A stretch of 64,000 nucleotides of DNA from Tetzosporium hominis (GTDB lineage: Bacteria > Bacillota > Bacilli > Bacillales_A > Planococcaceae), in NCBI RefSeq assembly GCF_002265435.1, contig NZ_NOKQ01000204.1, positions 47,231 through 111,230 of the forward strand, given 5' to 3'. Below the pieces are notes generated by a model. It saw only the letters and a list, made by a program, of their open reading frames with translations. It searched no databases and had not been told where the DNA came from. Below are positions 25,763-34,919 of this stretch, piece by piece (position 1 is the stretch's first letter; the number at the start of each line of letters is the position of its first letter). The translations under genes and the position numbers were made by a program.

Positions 25763-26749
25763 ATGGTGTATGTATTGTTCATTCTTGTAGCTGCTGTCAC
25801 GGTATATGCTGCAATGAAGTTATCAACATTCGCTGATGTTATTAGCTCAAAAACATCTATGGGAGGTCTGCTGGTAGGGACTATCTTATTAGCAGGTGCC
25901 ACTTCACTTCCAGAAGTAACAACGAGTATATCGGCAGTTGTGATTGGAAGCCCAGATATTGCAGTTGGAAATGTATTAGGGTCCAACTTATTCAATCTTT
26001 TCATACTAGCCATGTTTGATTTGTACTTTAGAAGTAAACGACTTTATGAAAAAGTGGATCGTACTCATTTGTATTCAGCGATTCTCGGTATAGTGCTAAC
26101 TGGTTTGGCATTAACAGGGTTGCTTTATAATCAGACACCAACATTATTAGGCGTTGGTATTGAAACGATTGCGATTTTAATCATCTATATCGCAGGTCTA
26201 GTGTGGATGAATAAAAAAGCGGCTGAACATCCTATTGCAGAACCAACTACAACTGAGGAGCAGACAGCCGGTTCAGATATCTCAGTGAAAAAAGCGGTAA
26301 TTGGTTTTGCTGTTGCCGCTGTGGTAATCATGGCTGCTGGTACAGCTCTTTCGATATTAGGAGATCAAATTGCAGTGTTAACGGGATTAGGAGCAAGCTT
26401 TATTGGAAGCTTCTTAATTGCTGCCACAACTTCACTACCAGAAGCCGTTTCCGTGTTCGTTGCCTTGCGCTTACGTAATGTCAACTTAGCCTTCGGATCT
26501 ATTCTTGGAAGTAACTTATTTAATATGCTGATCCTGGTGATGTCTGATGTCGTTTATAATGGTCAATCTATTTTGAATGTCGCAGCAACAAGCCATATCA
26601 TCACAGGGATTAGTATCACATTTTTATCCTTCTTGGTGATGTATACCATCCAGCGAAAACGAAATGTGTCAGGACCAAGATATATCTTACCTTCCATTAT
26701 CACCGTACTAGTTTACTTTGGAACTACGTATTTGCTCTTTGCAGCATAA
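25763..26749 (+). CDS. CaCA-family cation exchanger (Na+/Ca2+ antiporter-like), probable Mn2+ exporter
   Basis: A 328-residue membrane protein with about ten spans and the two alpha-repeats of the family: GATSLPEVTTSIS, then VGNVLGSNLFNL, and AATTSLPEAVSVF, then FGSILGSNLFNM. The acidic residues in both SLPE motifs bind the cation. Homologues exchange Ca2+ for Na+ or H+. Control by a yybP-ykoY riboswitch makes Mn2+ the likely regulated or exported ion; this is inference from the leader. Start ATG behind AAAGGAGG. Confidence 0.9.
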   Translation: MVYVLFILVAAVTVYAAMKLSTFADVISSKTSMGGLLVGTILLAGATSLPEVTTSISAVVIGSPDIAVGNVLGSNLFNLFILAMFDLYFRSKRLYEKVDRTHLYSAILGIVLTGLALTGLLYNQTPTLLGVGIETIAILIIYIAGLVWMNKKAAEHPIAEPTTTEEQTAGSDISVKKAVIGFAVAAVVIMAAGTALSILGDQIAVLTGLGASFIGSFLIAATTSLPEAVSVFVALRLRNVNLAFGSILGSNLFNMLILVMSDVVYNGQSILNVAATSHIITGISITFLSFLVMYTIQRKRNVSGPRYILPSIITVLVYFGTTYLLFAA

Positions 26750-26750
26750 A

Positions 26751-26777
26751 AAAGCACGGCCAGCTGGCCGTGCTTTT
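26751..26777. terminator. Bidirectional intrinsic terminator
   Basis: A perfect palindrome with arms AAAGCACGGCCAG / CTGGCCGTGCTTT followed by T residues on either strand separates the exchanger from the convergent ECF S-component gene. Confidence 0.88.
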
Positions 26778-26779
26778 GC

Positions 26780-27325
26780 TTACTTGAAATAAGGAAGACG
26801 CTTTAGAGCGACTACAACTGGAATCGCAATAAGTAAGCCGATACCATTTTGAACTAGGTTTCCTGTGACGGAAGCTAGAGGAGCAATAAGGCTTTGGTAC
26901 ATAATCGCTTCACCGATATAGTAAAGGACAAGCATGAACGGGATAGAGATGACCGCTCCAATGATATTCCAAACAATGCTTGATCCATTGCGGTTTCCAG
27001 CCCATGCAATCTTACCGACAACAAATCCTTGTACGGCACGTGCTACAAACGTAATAGGTGCCCAAGCTAACCAACCGCCTGCAATATCGAACAGCCCCAT
27101 ACCGAAGGCTCCAGCTGCGGCTCCTTTTTTAGGTCCGAACAACATAGCAGAAATGAACAGCATAGCTGTACCCAGGTGGACGAGCCCGCCATTGGCAGCG
27201 ATAGGAAGACGAATGTTGAGCATCATGGTGGATACAAATACTAAAGCAATCAACATAGATGTTAAAATAAGGTCAAAGGTCTTAACGCGTGAAGTAGGGC
27301 GCGAAAGTGTTTGAGGGTTTTGCAT
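26780..27325 (-). CDS. ECF transporter S-component
   Basis: A 181-residue membrane protein with five or six spans. An N-terminal polar stretch precedes LILTSMLIALVFVST, and the family-typical turn AANGGLVHLGTAMLFISAML and FGPKKGAAAGAFGMGLFDI follow. ECF S-components bind vitamins or their precursors and share the EcfAA'T energising module encoded elsewhere. The substrate cannot be told from sequence alone, and I found no recognisable riboswitch in the 113-base divergent leader that would name it. Confidence 0.8.
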   Translation of the reverse strand: MQNPQTLSRPTSRVKTFDLILTSMLIALVFVSTMMLNIRLPIAANGGLVHLGTAMLFISAMLFGPKKGAAAGAFGMGLFDIAGGWLAWAPITFVARAVQGFVVGKIAWAGNRNGSSIVWNIIGAVISIPFMLVLYYIGEAIMYQSLIAPLASVTGNLVQNGIGLLIAIPVVVALKRLPYFK

Positions 27326-27438
27326 AAGATACCTTCTTTCTAGTGTCTAAGATGTAGTTTACTTTACCAAAAAGCTGAACCCTCAAAAAGTATCAGTTTT
27401 AAATAAAAATAGGTGGTCAGAAAAAGGGGAGAGAGAAG

Positions 27439-29139
27439 ATGAAAGCGTTAGTCGAGGGAATGAAATGGCCGAAGTGGATGATTGGCTTTGCTTTTTTCTT
27501 CAGTCTAATTGAAACGGCCTTCGGGCTTGTAGTGCCATTACTGACTATGGACTTCATAGACAGCTTCACAGAAGGTGGCATCAGTGCGTGGATGCTCGCT
27601 GCAGTCGCCCTACTGTTGATTGTTCAAGCGATACTATCAGGTGTCGCCTTTTATTTAATGCGCAAAATTGGAGAATACGTAGTTGCATACATTCGCAATA
27701 AAGTATGGCGTCATGTACTCGGACTACCTGTCGCCTTCTTTGATGAAGAAGAGTCTGGAGAATTGATGAGTCGGATCCTCCAAGATACGGGGGTGATCAA
27801 GTCACTCATTACCGATCACTTGATCACATTTTTTACGAGTATTCTTACAGTTGTTGGTGCCATAGCGATATTGATTTATATTGACTGGAAGATGACATTG
27901 ATTCTGCTAATTTCGGTACCTGTCACTCTGGCTATTATGTTCCCTATTGGGCGCATGATGTCCAAAGTGGCGAAATCCACTCAAGATGAAGTGGCCACAT
28001 TTAGTGCACAACTTGGAAGAGTCCTTCAAAACATTCGTCTCGTAAAGTATAGTCAGTCTGAACCAAAGGAGCAGCTCCACGGGGAGCAGCAAGTTGCACG
28101 AATTTACTCGTTCTATCTAAAAGAAGCCAAGCTTGTAGCCGTATTGTCTCCAGTTATGACGCTCGTCATGACGCTAGTGCTTATCGTTGTGTTTGGATAC
28201 GGAGGTGCCCAAGTAGCTTCAGGAGCATTGACGGCAGGTGCTCTAGTAGCTATTATCTTTTACTTGATTCAAATCATTGTCCCGTTTACCCAAATGGCGA
28301 GTTTCTTCACGGCTTATCAAAAAACAGTCGGGGCAACAGAGCGTATTAAGGATATTCTTGAGCGACCTCAAGAAACTAGCGGAGGCATCCCCCTTCCAAG
28401 TGAAGAGCAAGACATAGAGCTTAGAGATGTTACATTTGCATATGGTGAAAAAGTCATTTTAGACAACGTCTCTTTAATCATTCCAAAAGGAAAAGTCACA
28501 GCCTTTGTTGGGGAGAGTGGTGGAGGGAAGACCACTTTGTTTTCTATGCTTCAGAGATTTTACCAACCGCGTGATGGCACCATTTTATATGGAGATACTG
28601 ACATTGGAAACATCGACTTAAAAGAATGGCGTAGCTTGTTCGGGTACGTCTCTCAAGAAAGTCCGCTCATGAACGGAACGATTCGAGATAACATCCTGTA
28701 TGGTGTAGATCCTCAATCTGTCTCAGATGAAGCTATGGAACAAGCATTGAAGCAAGCGAATGCTTGGGAGTTTGTTTCTAAACTAGAGCAGGGGCTTGAG
28801 ACGCCAGTTGGAGAGGGCGGGATCAAACTCTCTGGTGGTCAGAGGCAGCGAATTGCGATTGCTCGGGCGGTTATCCGTAATCCAAGAATTTTGCTATTGG
28901 ATGAAGCTACTTCGAGTTTAGATACAGAATCCGAACGCTTGGTCCAGCAAGCCTTGCAAAGCATCATGAAAGGTCGTACGACGCTTGTGATCGCACATCG
29001 CTTGTCTACAGTGCAACACGCCGATCAACTCGTTGTCATCAAAGACAAAGGGGTACGGGGAACAGGCACTCACCAGCTATTGGTGGAAACCAACTCGTAT
29101 TATCAAGAACTCGTCAAGAACGCACAATTGTTCACATGA
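27439..29139 (+). CDS. ABC exporter half-transporter (multidrug type)
   Basis: A 566-residue protein with an N-terminal membrane domain of six spans (residues 1-310) and a C-terminal ATPase domain. Walker A is GESGGGKTT, the signature [14 protein letters not shown], Walker B ILLLDEATSSLD, and the H-loop VIAHRLST. It works as a homodimer or with a partner half and resembles BmrA/LmrA multidrug exporters. A single gene behind GGGGAGAGAG, with no adjacent partner half. Confidence 0.92.
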   Translation: MKALVEGMKWPKWMIGFAFFFSLIETAFGLVVPLLTMDFIDSFTEGGISAWMLAAVALLLIVQAILSGVAFYLMRKIGEYVVAYIRNKVWRHVLGLPVAFFDEEESGELMSRILQDTGVIKSLITDHLITFFTSILTVVGAIAILIYIDWKMTLILLISVPVTLAIMFPIGRMMSKVAKSTQDEVATFSAQLGRVLQNIRLVKYSQSEPKEQLHGEQQVARIYSFYLKEAKLVAVLSPVMTLVMTLVLIVVFGYGGAQVASGALTAGALVAIIFYLIQIIVPFTQMASFFTAYQKTVGATERIKDILERPQETSGGIPLPSEEQDIELRDVTFAYGEKVILDNVSLIIPKGKVTAFVGESGGGKTTLFSMLQRFYQPRDGTILYGDTDIGNIDLKEWRSLFGYVSQESPLMNGTIRDNILYGVDPQSVSDEAMEQALKQANAWEFVSKLEQGLETPVGEGGIKLSGGQRQRIAIARAVIRNPRILLLDEATSSLDTESERLVQQALQSIMKGRTTLVIAHRLSTVQHADQLVVIKDKGVRGTGTHQLLVETNSYYQELVKNAQLFT

Positions 29140-29141
29140 GA

Positions 29142-29167
29142 AAAGACGCCAACTAGGCGTCTTTTTT
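29142..29167. terminator. Bidirectional intrinsic terminator
   Basis: AAGACGCC / GGCGTCTT with an AACTA loop and flanking A/T runs overlaps the stop codon of the convergent TetR gene. Confidence 0.85.
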
Positions 29168-29995
29168 AGTGTCTATTTGTTTTACAAGATACGATAACCA
29201 CTTAGTTGGCGTATAAGCGATTAGATGCCCATACAATCCTTGGAGAACTGCTTGACGTGGTAGTTCTCTTTGCAATTCCTCAAGCAAGACCTCAAATGTC
29301 TCTTCAATTAGTTCCGGATGGCGTTCCTTTTTCAAGTCTTCTATGACTAATTGAATAGACTCTGCACTCGGTTTGGTAAGTTCACTAGTAACCGGAAGTT
29401 TCACCATCTCCATAGTCAAATAGAAGGTGTTTGAATGCTTACCTAGCAGCATCGTCTTCTCTACTAAAACTTCTACAATACGAGTCGTATCATGCGGATA
29501 GGGATGGAACAATATCAGCTGTGAATAGATTCGGATGAGCCCTTTGATTGAGACGAGCAAATCGATGGCTTGTTGTTCCGTTTGCTGAGGGAACAATTCC
29601 TGAAACAGTGAGAGAAGAGATTGATCGATCAAGGCATCGTAATACATCAGTTTTTCTACTATTTCTTCGTTGATACTGTACATCTGCTCTTGCGCATACA
29701 TTTTCGCGAAATTCGCATGTTTCTCCAGTAAATTCAAATGTGCAGAGAAGTAATCCTGTAGTTTCTCATCTGCTGGATGTTGTGTATTGACCACTCGGTC
29801 AATATCTGCAACAAACTGTTTCATGAAAGTATCGATAATCTCTTTGATCAAGTCTTCTTTAGAAGCAAAGGATAAATAAAATGCGCCTTTAGAGATACCT
29901 GTAGACTTGGTGATGTGTTGGATAGAAGTGGCCTCTATTCCGTGTTCTGCGAACAATTGAATAGCTGTCTCTAAAATCTGTTGCTTTTTAGACAT
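29153..29995 (-). CDS. TetR-family regulator, YerO-like
   Basis: A 280-residue regulator with N-terminal HTH (IEATSIQHITKSTGISKGAF) and a long helical C-terminal domain; this extra length fits the YerO type. It is divergent from the RND pump gene, as yerO and swrC(yerP) are neighbours in B. subtilis. The palindrome TGACCAACTGGTCA between the two genes is a likely operator for it. Ribosome site AAAAAGGAG before the ATG at 29995. Confidence 0.85.
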   Translation of the reverse strand: MSKKQQILETAIQLFAEHGIEATSIQHITKSTGISKGAFYLSFASKEDLIKEIIDTFMKQFVADIDRVVNTQHPADEKLQDYFSAHLNLLEKHANFAKMYAQEQMYSINEEIVEKLMYYDALIDQSLLSLFQELFPQQTEQQAIDLLVSIKGLIRIYSQLILFHPYPHDTTRIVEVLVEKTMLLGKHSNTFYLTMEMVKLPVTSELTKPSAESIQLVIEDLKKERHPELIEETFEVLLEELQRELPRQAVLQGLYGHLIAYTPTKWLSYLVKQIDTKKDA

Positions 29996-30024
29996 ATTTT
30001 TACTCCTTTTTTAGTTGGTTGAAA

Positions 30025-30053
30025 TTGACGTTTGACCAACTGGTCATTAGTAT
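30025..30053 (+). promoter_or_regulatory. RND pump promoter with TetR operator
   Basis: TTGACG (30025-30030) and TAGTAT (30048-30053) are 17 bases apart. Between them lies TGACCAACTGGTCA (30033-30046), a 6-2-6 palindrome. A wider pair of arms, AGTTGGT and ACCAACT, spans the same region. Binding there would block the promoter. Confidence 0.65.
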
Positions 30054-30097
30054 AAAGTGGTGAGTTGATTTTCGTCAAAGAGAAAGGAAGTTATGGT

Positions 30098-33000
30098 GTG
30101 CAGAATCTTGTGCGTTTTGTTTTAAAAAATAAATTTGCCGTTTGGTTGCTAACTCTTATTGTAACCTTTGCAGGTATCTATTCCACTACTCAAATGAAAA
30201 TGGAGTCCTTGCCAGATGTCTCAATCCCTTATTTGATTGTAGCTGGTGTGTACCCAGGTGCAACTGCTGAACAAGTTATGGAAGATGTATCCATGCCACT
30301 TGAACAAGCGGTTGAAGGTCTTGAAGATGTAAAAGCGGTTTTCTCTAATTCTTCTGCCAACGTCTCTCAAGTTCAAATTGAGTATGAGTATGGAGTCGAT
30401 ATGGACCAAAAGAAGCGTGAGCTCGAATCCGCTCTTGATAGTGTGACGCTTCCAGAAGAAGTAGAGACACCATCTATCTTAGCTATTAGCTTAAACATGT
30501 TTCCGGTTGTAGCGTTATCTGTCAGTAGCGAGGAAGAATCTATCGTAGAACTGACAGAGCGCGTAGAGAACTCAATCCTTCCCGAGCTTGAAAAAATCGA
30601 TGGGGTTGCGTCCGCCACGGTAAACGGACAGCATATAGAGGAAATCCATCTGAGGTATGATGAACAAGCTTTAGAAACCTTTGGTGTGACTAAAGATGAC
30701 GTCAAACAGATGATTGAAGCAAGCAATATTGCCGTTTCGCTTGGTCTTTATGAGTTTGAAGAAGGAGAAGAAGCAGTTTATGTTGACGGAGCCATTACGT
30801 CAGTCGAGGACTTCAAGGAGATCCTCATTCCGGTCACACCTTCTGCAACAAACCCGTCTCCTTTTGTGCCGTTATCTGAGCTAGCTGCTATTGAACAAGT
30901 AGGGCAAGTTGAATCGATTGCACGAACGAATGGGGAAGATGCGATTGCCATTCAAATTGTAAAAGGTCAAGAAGCCAATACCGTATCGGTCGTCAATGCG
31001 GTTAAAGACTTGATGAAAGAGTTCGAAGCAGAAACAGAAGGTTTACTTGTAGATATCACATTAGACCAAGGGGAGCCGATTGAAGAGTCGGTATTCGCAA
31101 TGATTGAGAAAGCGCTAATTGGAGGTTTGATTGCGGTAGCAATCATCCTGATTTTCTTACGCGATTTCCGTTCGACTCTGATTGCGATCGTTTCTATTCC
31201 AGTTTCTATTTTTGTAGCATTACTGCTGTTGAACTGGCTGGACATCACTTTGAATATCATGACACTGGGAGCCATCACGGTCTCTATCGGTCGCGTTATC
31301 GATGACTCCATTGTCGTGGTGGAAAATATCTACCGACGCATGCATTTGAAAGAAGAAAAACTAACAGGACGCAAGCTGATTCAATCGGCAACGATTGAAA
31401 TGTTCAAACCGATTTTGTCATCAACGCTTGTAACGATTGCCGTTTTCGCTCCACTAGTATTTGTTGGAGGCATGGTTGGAGAGTTATTCTTGCCATTCGC
31501 ACTTACGATGTCCTTCGCGCTATTAGCTTCACTGGCAGTGGCGATTACGATTGTACCGGCAATGTCCCACAGCTTGTTCCGTAAAAAACTATACGGAGAA
31601 AAAACGGTTTCTGCCCATGAAGAAGTAGGGAAGATGGCGTTGTGGTTCAAAGGGTTCCTTGAAAAAGCCCTCAACCACAAATGGATTACTTCCATTGTGG
31701 CGGTTGCGTTACTAGTAGGGTCACTTGCTTTAACGCCACTGATTGGATTCTCTTTCTTAGGTTCCCAGACGGAGAAGATGATGTACGTCACGTACTCACC
31801 AGCTGCTGGCGAATTGAAAGAAGAGACTACAGCAAATGTGGAAGAAGTGGAGCAGCTGCTCCTTGAACGCGAAGAGATTGATATTGTGCAGCTGTCGATT
31901 ACGGATGCGTCTTCAACTGATATCGCTTCTATCATGTCAGGAGGAAGCGACGGAGCTTTACTGTACTTGATTTTTGATGATGCCTTATCAGTAGATGAGT
32001 TTGAACAAAATCGAGAAGACGTTTTGGAAGAGCTTGCTTCACTAGACCATTCAGGTGAATGGAAAGAGCAAGACATGATGGGTGGAGGGATGATGGCTTC
32101 AAATGAAGTGGCCTATACCCTCTACAGTGAAGATTTAGAGGACTTGTTAGAATCGGTCGCAAAAGTAGAACAAGCCATGACAGACATCAATGGCTTAGTA
32201 GATGTCACGTCAGATGCGGAAAACCCTTATGTGGAGCATGTGTTGCAGGTGGAACAACAAGACACTTTACAATACGGGTTAACTGCAGGCCAGATCCTGA
32301 TGGCACTCTCAGCAAGCGGGCAAGATGAAATACTGACATCTGTGCGCACAGATGCAGGTGAATTAGAGGTTATAGTGAAGAACCCTGAGCAACAGACAGC
32401 GGCTACTTTTGAAGAGTTGCTTGAAACACCGATCCCGACAGCAATGGGAACGATGATGACGCTTGGTGAGTTGGTGAACGTAGAAGAAAGTACTACTCAA
32501 AACACATTAAGCCGTTCAGAAGGCGAGTTCTATGCGAGTGTATCGGGGACAGTTGAGACAAAAGATGTTTCAGGTCCGAGTGCCGAAGCGCAGGAAGCCA
32601 TTGATAAACTGGACTTGCCTATGGGCGTTAAAGTTGAGACGGGTGGAGTGACTGCAGACATTAATGAGACGTTCACGCAGCTAGGAATTGCGATGGCAGC
32701 GGCTATTGCCATTGTCTATTTCATCTTGGTGGTCACGTTTGGAGGAGGACTTGCACCATTTGCTATCTTGTTCTCCTTACCGTTTGCAGTAATCGGTTCC
32801 TTCACGGGCTTATTCTTAACAGGACAAACTATTTCAGTATCCGTTATGATGGGTCTCTTGATGTTGATTGGTATCGTTGTTACGAATGCCATCGTATTGG
32901 TAGATCGTGTCATTCAAATGGAGCGTGAAGGGATGTCTGTACGAAATGCTTTGTTAGAAGCAGGAGCTACACGATTACGTCCTATCCTGATGACAGCTAT

Positions 33001-33193
33001 TGCTACGATAGGTGCCATGGTCCCTATGGCATTATCTAGCGGCGGAGGAGGGCTGGTCTCTCAAGACCTTGCCATTACGGTTATCGGCGGGCTGTTCTCG
33101 TCTACATTATTGACGCTTGTTGTAGTACCAGTCGTCTACGAACTACTGCGTAAGTTACAAAAGAATAAATCATTGGTAGATCAAGAAGATTAA
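30098..33193 (+). CDS. swrC: RND-family efflux pump, SwrC/AcrB-like
   Basis: A 1031-residue inner-membrane pump with the RND plan: TM1 (FVLKNKFAVWLLTLIVTFAG), a large outside loop, TM2-6 with ILIFLRDFRSTLIAIVSIPV and VSIGRVIDDSIVVVENIYRR, TM7, a second loop, and TM8-12 with LLMLIGIVVTNAIVLVDRVI. The paired aspartates in RVIDDSI fit the proton relay of TM4. In B. subtilis SwrC confers surfactin resistance. The best start is GTG at 30098, seven bases after AAAGGAAG; the longer frame starts at a TTG without a site. Control by the divergent TetR is likely. Confidence 0.92.
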   Translation: MQNLVRFVLKNKFAVWLLTLIVTFAGIYSTTQMKMESLPDVSIPYLIVAGVYPGATAEQVMEDVSMPLEQAVEGLEDVKAVFSNSSANVSQVQIEYEYGVDMDQKKRELESALDSVTLPEEVETPSILAISLNMFPVVALSVSSEEESIVELTERVENSILPELEKIDGVASATVNGQHIEEIHLRYDEQALETFGVTKDDVKQMIEASNIAVSLGLYEFEEGEEAVYVDGAITSVEDFKEILIPVTPSATNPSPFVPLSELAAIEQVGQVESIARTNGEDAIAIQIVKGQEANTVSVVNAVKDLMKEFEAETEGLLVDITLDQGEPIEESVFAMIEKALIGGLIAVAIILIFLRDFRSTLIAIVSIPVSIFVALLLLNWLDITLNIMTLGAITVSIGRVIDDSIVVVENIYRRMHLKEEKLTGRKLIQSATIEMFKPILSSTLVTIAVFAPLVFVGGMVGELFLPFALTMSFALLASLAVAITIVPAMSHSLFRKKLYGEKTVSAHEEVGKMALWFKGFLEKALNHKWITSIVAVALLVGSLALTPLIGFSFLGSQTEKMMYVTYSPAAGELKEETTANVEEVEQLLLEREEIDIVQLSITDASSTDIASIMSGGSDGALLYLIFDDALSVDEFEQNREDVLEELASLDHSGEWKEQDMMGGGMMASNEVAYTLYSEDLEDLLESVAKVEQAMTDINGLVDVTSDAENPYVEHVLQVEQQDTLQYGLTAGQILMALSASGQDEILTSVRTDAGELEVIVKNPEQQTAATFEELLETPIPTAMGTMMTLGELVNVEESTTQNTLSRSEGEFYASVSGTVETKDVSGPSAEAQEAIDKLDLPMGVKVETGGVTADINETFTQLGIAMAAAIAIVYFILVVTFGGGLAPFAILFSLPFAVIGSFTGLFLTGQTISVSVMMGLLMLIGIVVTNAIVLVDRVIQMEREGMSVRNALLEAGATRLRPILMTAIATIGAMVPMALSSGGGGLVSQDLAITVIGGLFSSTLLTLVVVPVVYELLRKLQKNKSLVDQED

Positions 33194-33200
33194 TCTAACT

Positions 33201-33230
33201 GCCGGCTCTTTTATTAGAGCCGGTTTTTTT
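33201..33230 (+). terminator. Intrinsic terminator after the RND gene
   Basis: CCGGCTCT / AGAGCCGG with a short loop and seven T residues. Confidence 0.85.
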
Positions 33231-33242
33231 GTTGGGCAATTG

Positions 33243-33290
33243 TTGACAGTTTTAGATTACTAATATAAACTAAGTTACAAATAGTAACTT
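33243..33290 (+). promoter_or_regulatory. Promoter with DUF24/MarR-type operator before the catE-like gene
   Basis: A -35 TTGACA at 33243-33248 and a TATAAA -10 at 33264-33269 (spacing 15, somewhat short) precede a perfect inverted repeat AAGTTACaaataGTAACTT (33272-33290). The TTAC...GTAA core is like the operator of the YodB/CatR repressors that control catDE in B. subtilis. No such regulator gene lies in the window. Confidence 0.65.
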
Positions 33291-33304
33291 AAGGAGAATG
33301 AAAC

Positions 33305-34153
33305 ATGAACTTTCATCAAAAACCAACTACATTTGTAACTAACGTTACAATTAATGTAACCGATATCAAACGCTCGACAGAGTTTTACCAACAGATTATT
33401 GGATTTCAAGTCCTTTCACAAACAGCAAATGAGGTCCAATTGACTGCAGATGGCAAGACAGCTCTGTTGACGCTCATTCAACCAGACCACGCTGGAAGAA
33501 AGCAACCCCGCACAACAGGACTATACCACTTTGCGATTTTACTTCCGTCTCGTCAGTCACTTGCAAGCATCGTTCCTCATTTGGTCGATCAAGGAGTCCA
33601 GTTGGGGTCTTCGGATCATTTAGTAAGTGAAGCGCTCTATTTTGCGGATCCGGATGGCAACGGCATTGAAATTTATCGCGACCGCTTACCAAAAGAATGG
33701 ACGTGGAATGAAGGCTCTGTAGAAATGACGGTGGATCCATTGAATTTTGAGGATTTACTTACAAAAGAAAACGTCCTTCCGTGGACGGGACTACCTGAAA
33801 ATACAGTAATGGGTCATATTCATCTTCATGTTGACGATCTGCAGGCCGCTGAGAACTTCTATACACAAGCACTTGATTTTGAAGTTGTGACTCGTTATGG
33901 GCACCAAGCTATCTTCATCGCTGACAACAAGTATCATCACCATATTGGACTCAATGTTTGGAACGGAATTGGGGCTCCGCGTCCGGCTGCACATTCTGCG
34001 GGGCTTGTTCATTACACATTAGTTGTTGAAGATGCCGAAAAGCAGAAGCGTTTCGAAGAGCACTTGAACACTCTGGGTGCTCGAGTCGAATGGAATGACG
34101 AAGTTTTAATTACAGAAGATCCTGCAGGGAACGAAATTCATATTCGGAGTTAA
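33305..34153 (+). CDS. catE: Extradiol (catechol-2,3-) dioxygenase, CatE-like
   Basis: A 282-residue protein of two vicinal-oxygen-chelate domains. Metal-binding residues are expected in the second domain: the histidine in MGHIHLHVDD, the histidine in AGLVHYTLVVED, and the glutamate in GNEIHIRS. YHHHIGLNVWNGIGAP is typical of CatE and related YfiE proteins. It should open catechol-type rings by meta-cleavage or detoxify them. The operator-bearing promoter upstream supports control by a thiol-sensing repressor. Single gene with AAGGAGAATG before the ATG. Confidence 0.82.
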   Translation: MNFHQKPTTFVTNVTINVTDIKRSTEFYQQIIGFQVLSQTANEVQLTADGKTALLTLIQPDHAGRKQPRTTGLYHFAILLPSRQSLASIVPHLVDQGVQLGSSDHLVSEALYFADPDGNGIEIYRDRLPKEWTWNEGSVEMTVDPLNFEDLLTKENVLPWTGLPENTVMGHIHLHVDDLQAAENFYTQALDFEVVTRYGHQAIFIADNKYHHHIGLNVWNGIGAPRPAAHSAGLVHYTLVVEDAEKQKRFEEHLNTLGARVEWNDEVLITEDPAGNEIHIRS

Positions 34154-34198
34154 TTCCTGTACAATAAAAGGAAACAAACCAAGTTGGGGGATTTTCCG

Positions 34199-34867
34199 AT
34201 GACAACAGTTGCACTATTTGATTTTGACCGCACGATTTATAAGCATGAAACGTACACGCTATTAATGCGCTTTTTGCAGTCTCATGAAGTGTATGGCAAG
34301 CGGTATAAAAAATTCATGCGCCGGCTCATGCCGGTCTACCTTTTGTATAAGATGAACATGACGCCTGAGAAGACGATGCGAAAAAAAGCGATGGAAATTT
34401 ACTTGAAGACTTTTGAAGGTTCGAGTGAGCAAGAACTACGTGCCTACTTTAGAGAGATGGCAGAAGAGATGGCAGGAGACTTTAATATGGAAGTCATCGA
34501 GCGACTCCATTGGCATCATGAGCAAGGCCACCGCATTTTAGTCATCTCTGGTGCCTTTGATGTCATGCTCGATGAGGTGTTAAAAGACCTTCCTGTTGAT
34601 TCGAAACTTGGGACGCAAGTACCTTTCCGAGATGGGCATCTCCTAAAAGTGACGGAACTGTCTCATGTTCATGAAAAACAAAAACTCGTACGAATCGAAG
34701 AAGATTTGCAAGGTGTAGAAGTAAACTGGAAAGAAAGCTTCGCTTATGGAGATAGTATTTACGATATAGATGTTCTGGGACTTGTAGGACATCCTGTAGC
34801 TGTACAACCAGACAAGGAGTTAAAATCATATGCATATGAGCAGGGCTGGGAAATTATCGAAGCCTAG
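34199..34867 (+). CDS. HAD-superfamily phosphatase (PSP-like, HAD-IB)
   Basis: A 222-residue protein from the ATG at 34199. Motif I is LFDFDRTIY, with both aspartates; motif II is the serine in RILVISGAFD; motif III/IV is FAYGDSIYDIDVL. A helical cap lies at about residues 20-85. It resembles the subfamily of phosphoserine phosphatase and the SerB-like HAD hydrolases, but the substrate is not known. It lies 45 bases after catE with a separate GGGGGA ribosome site. Confidence 0.85.
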   Translation: MTTVALFDFDRTIYKHETYTLLMRFLQSHEVYGKRYKKFMRRLMPVYLLYKMNMTPEKTMRKKAMEIYLKTFEGSSEQELRAYFREMAEEMAGDFNMEVIERLHWHHEQGHRILVISGAFDVMLDEVLKDLPVDSKLGTQVPFRDGHLLKVTELSHVHEKQKLVRIEEDLQGVEVNWKESFAYGDSIYDIDVLGLVGHPVAVQPDKELKSYAYEQGWEIIEA

Positions 34868-34919
34868 TTTACCGCAATACGTTTTACGGGAATACATCCA
34901 GTAAAAAGAGGTGACGAGG

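Noticed and set aside
27326..27438. Riboswitch (for example preQ1 or thiamin) before the ECF S-component
   Set aside because: I could not find the conserved core of a preQ1, TPP, FMN or cobalamin aptamer; the substrate stays open.
31381..32076. 231-codon minus-strand frame opposite the RND pump
   Set aside because: It is a shadow of the RND gene without start signals or recognisable motifs.
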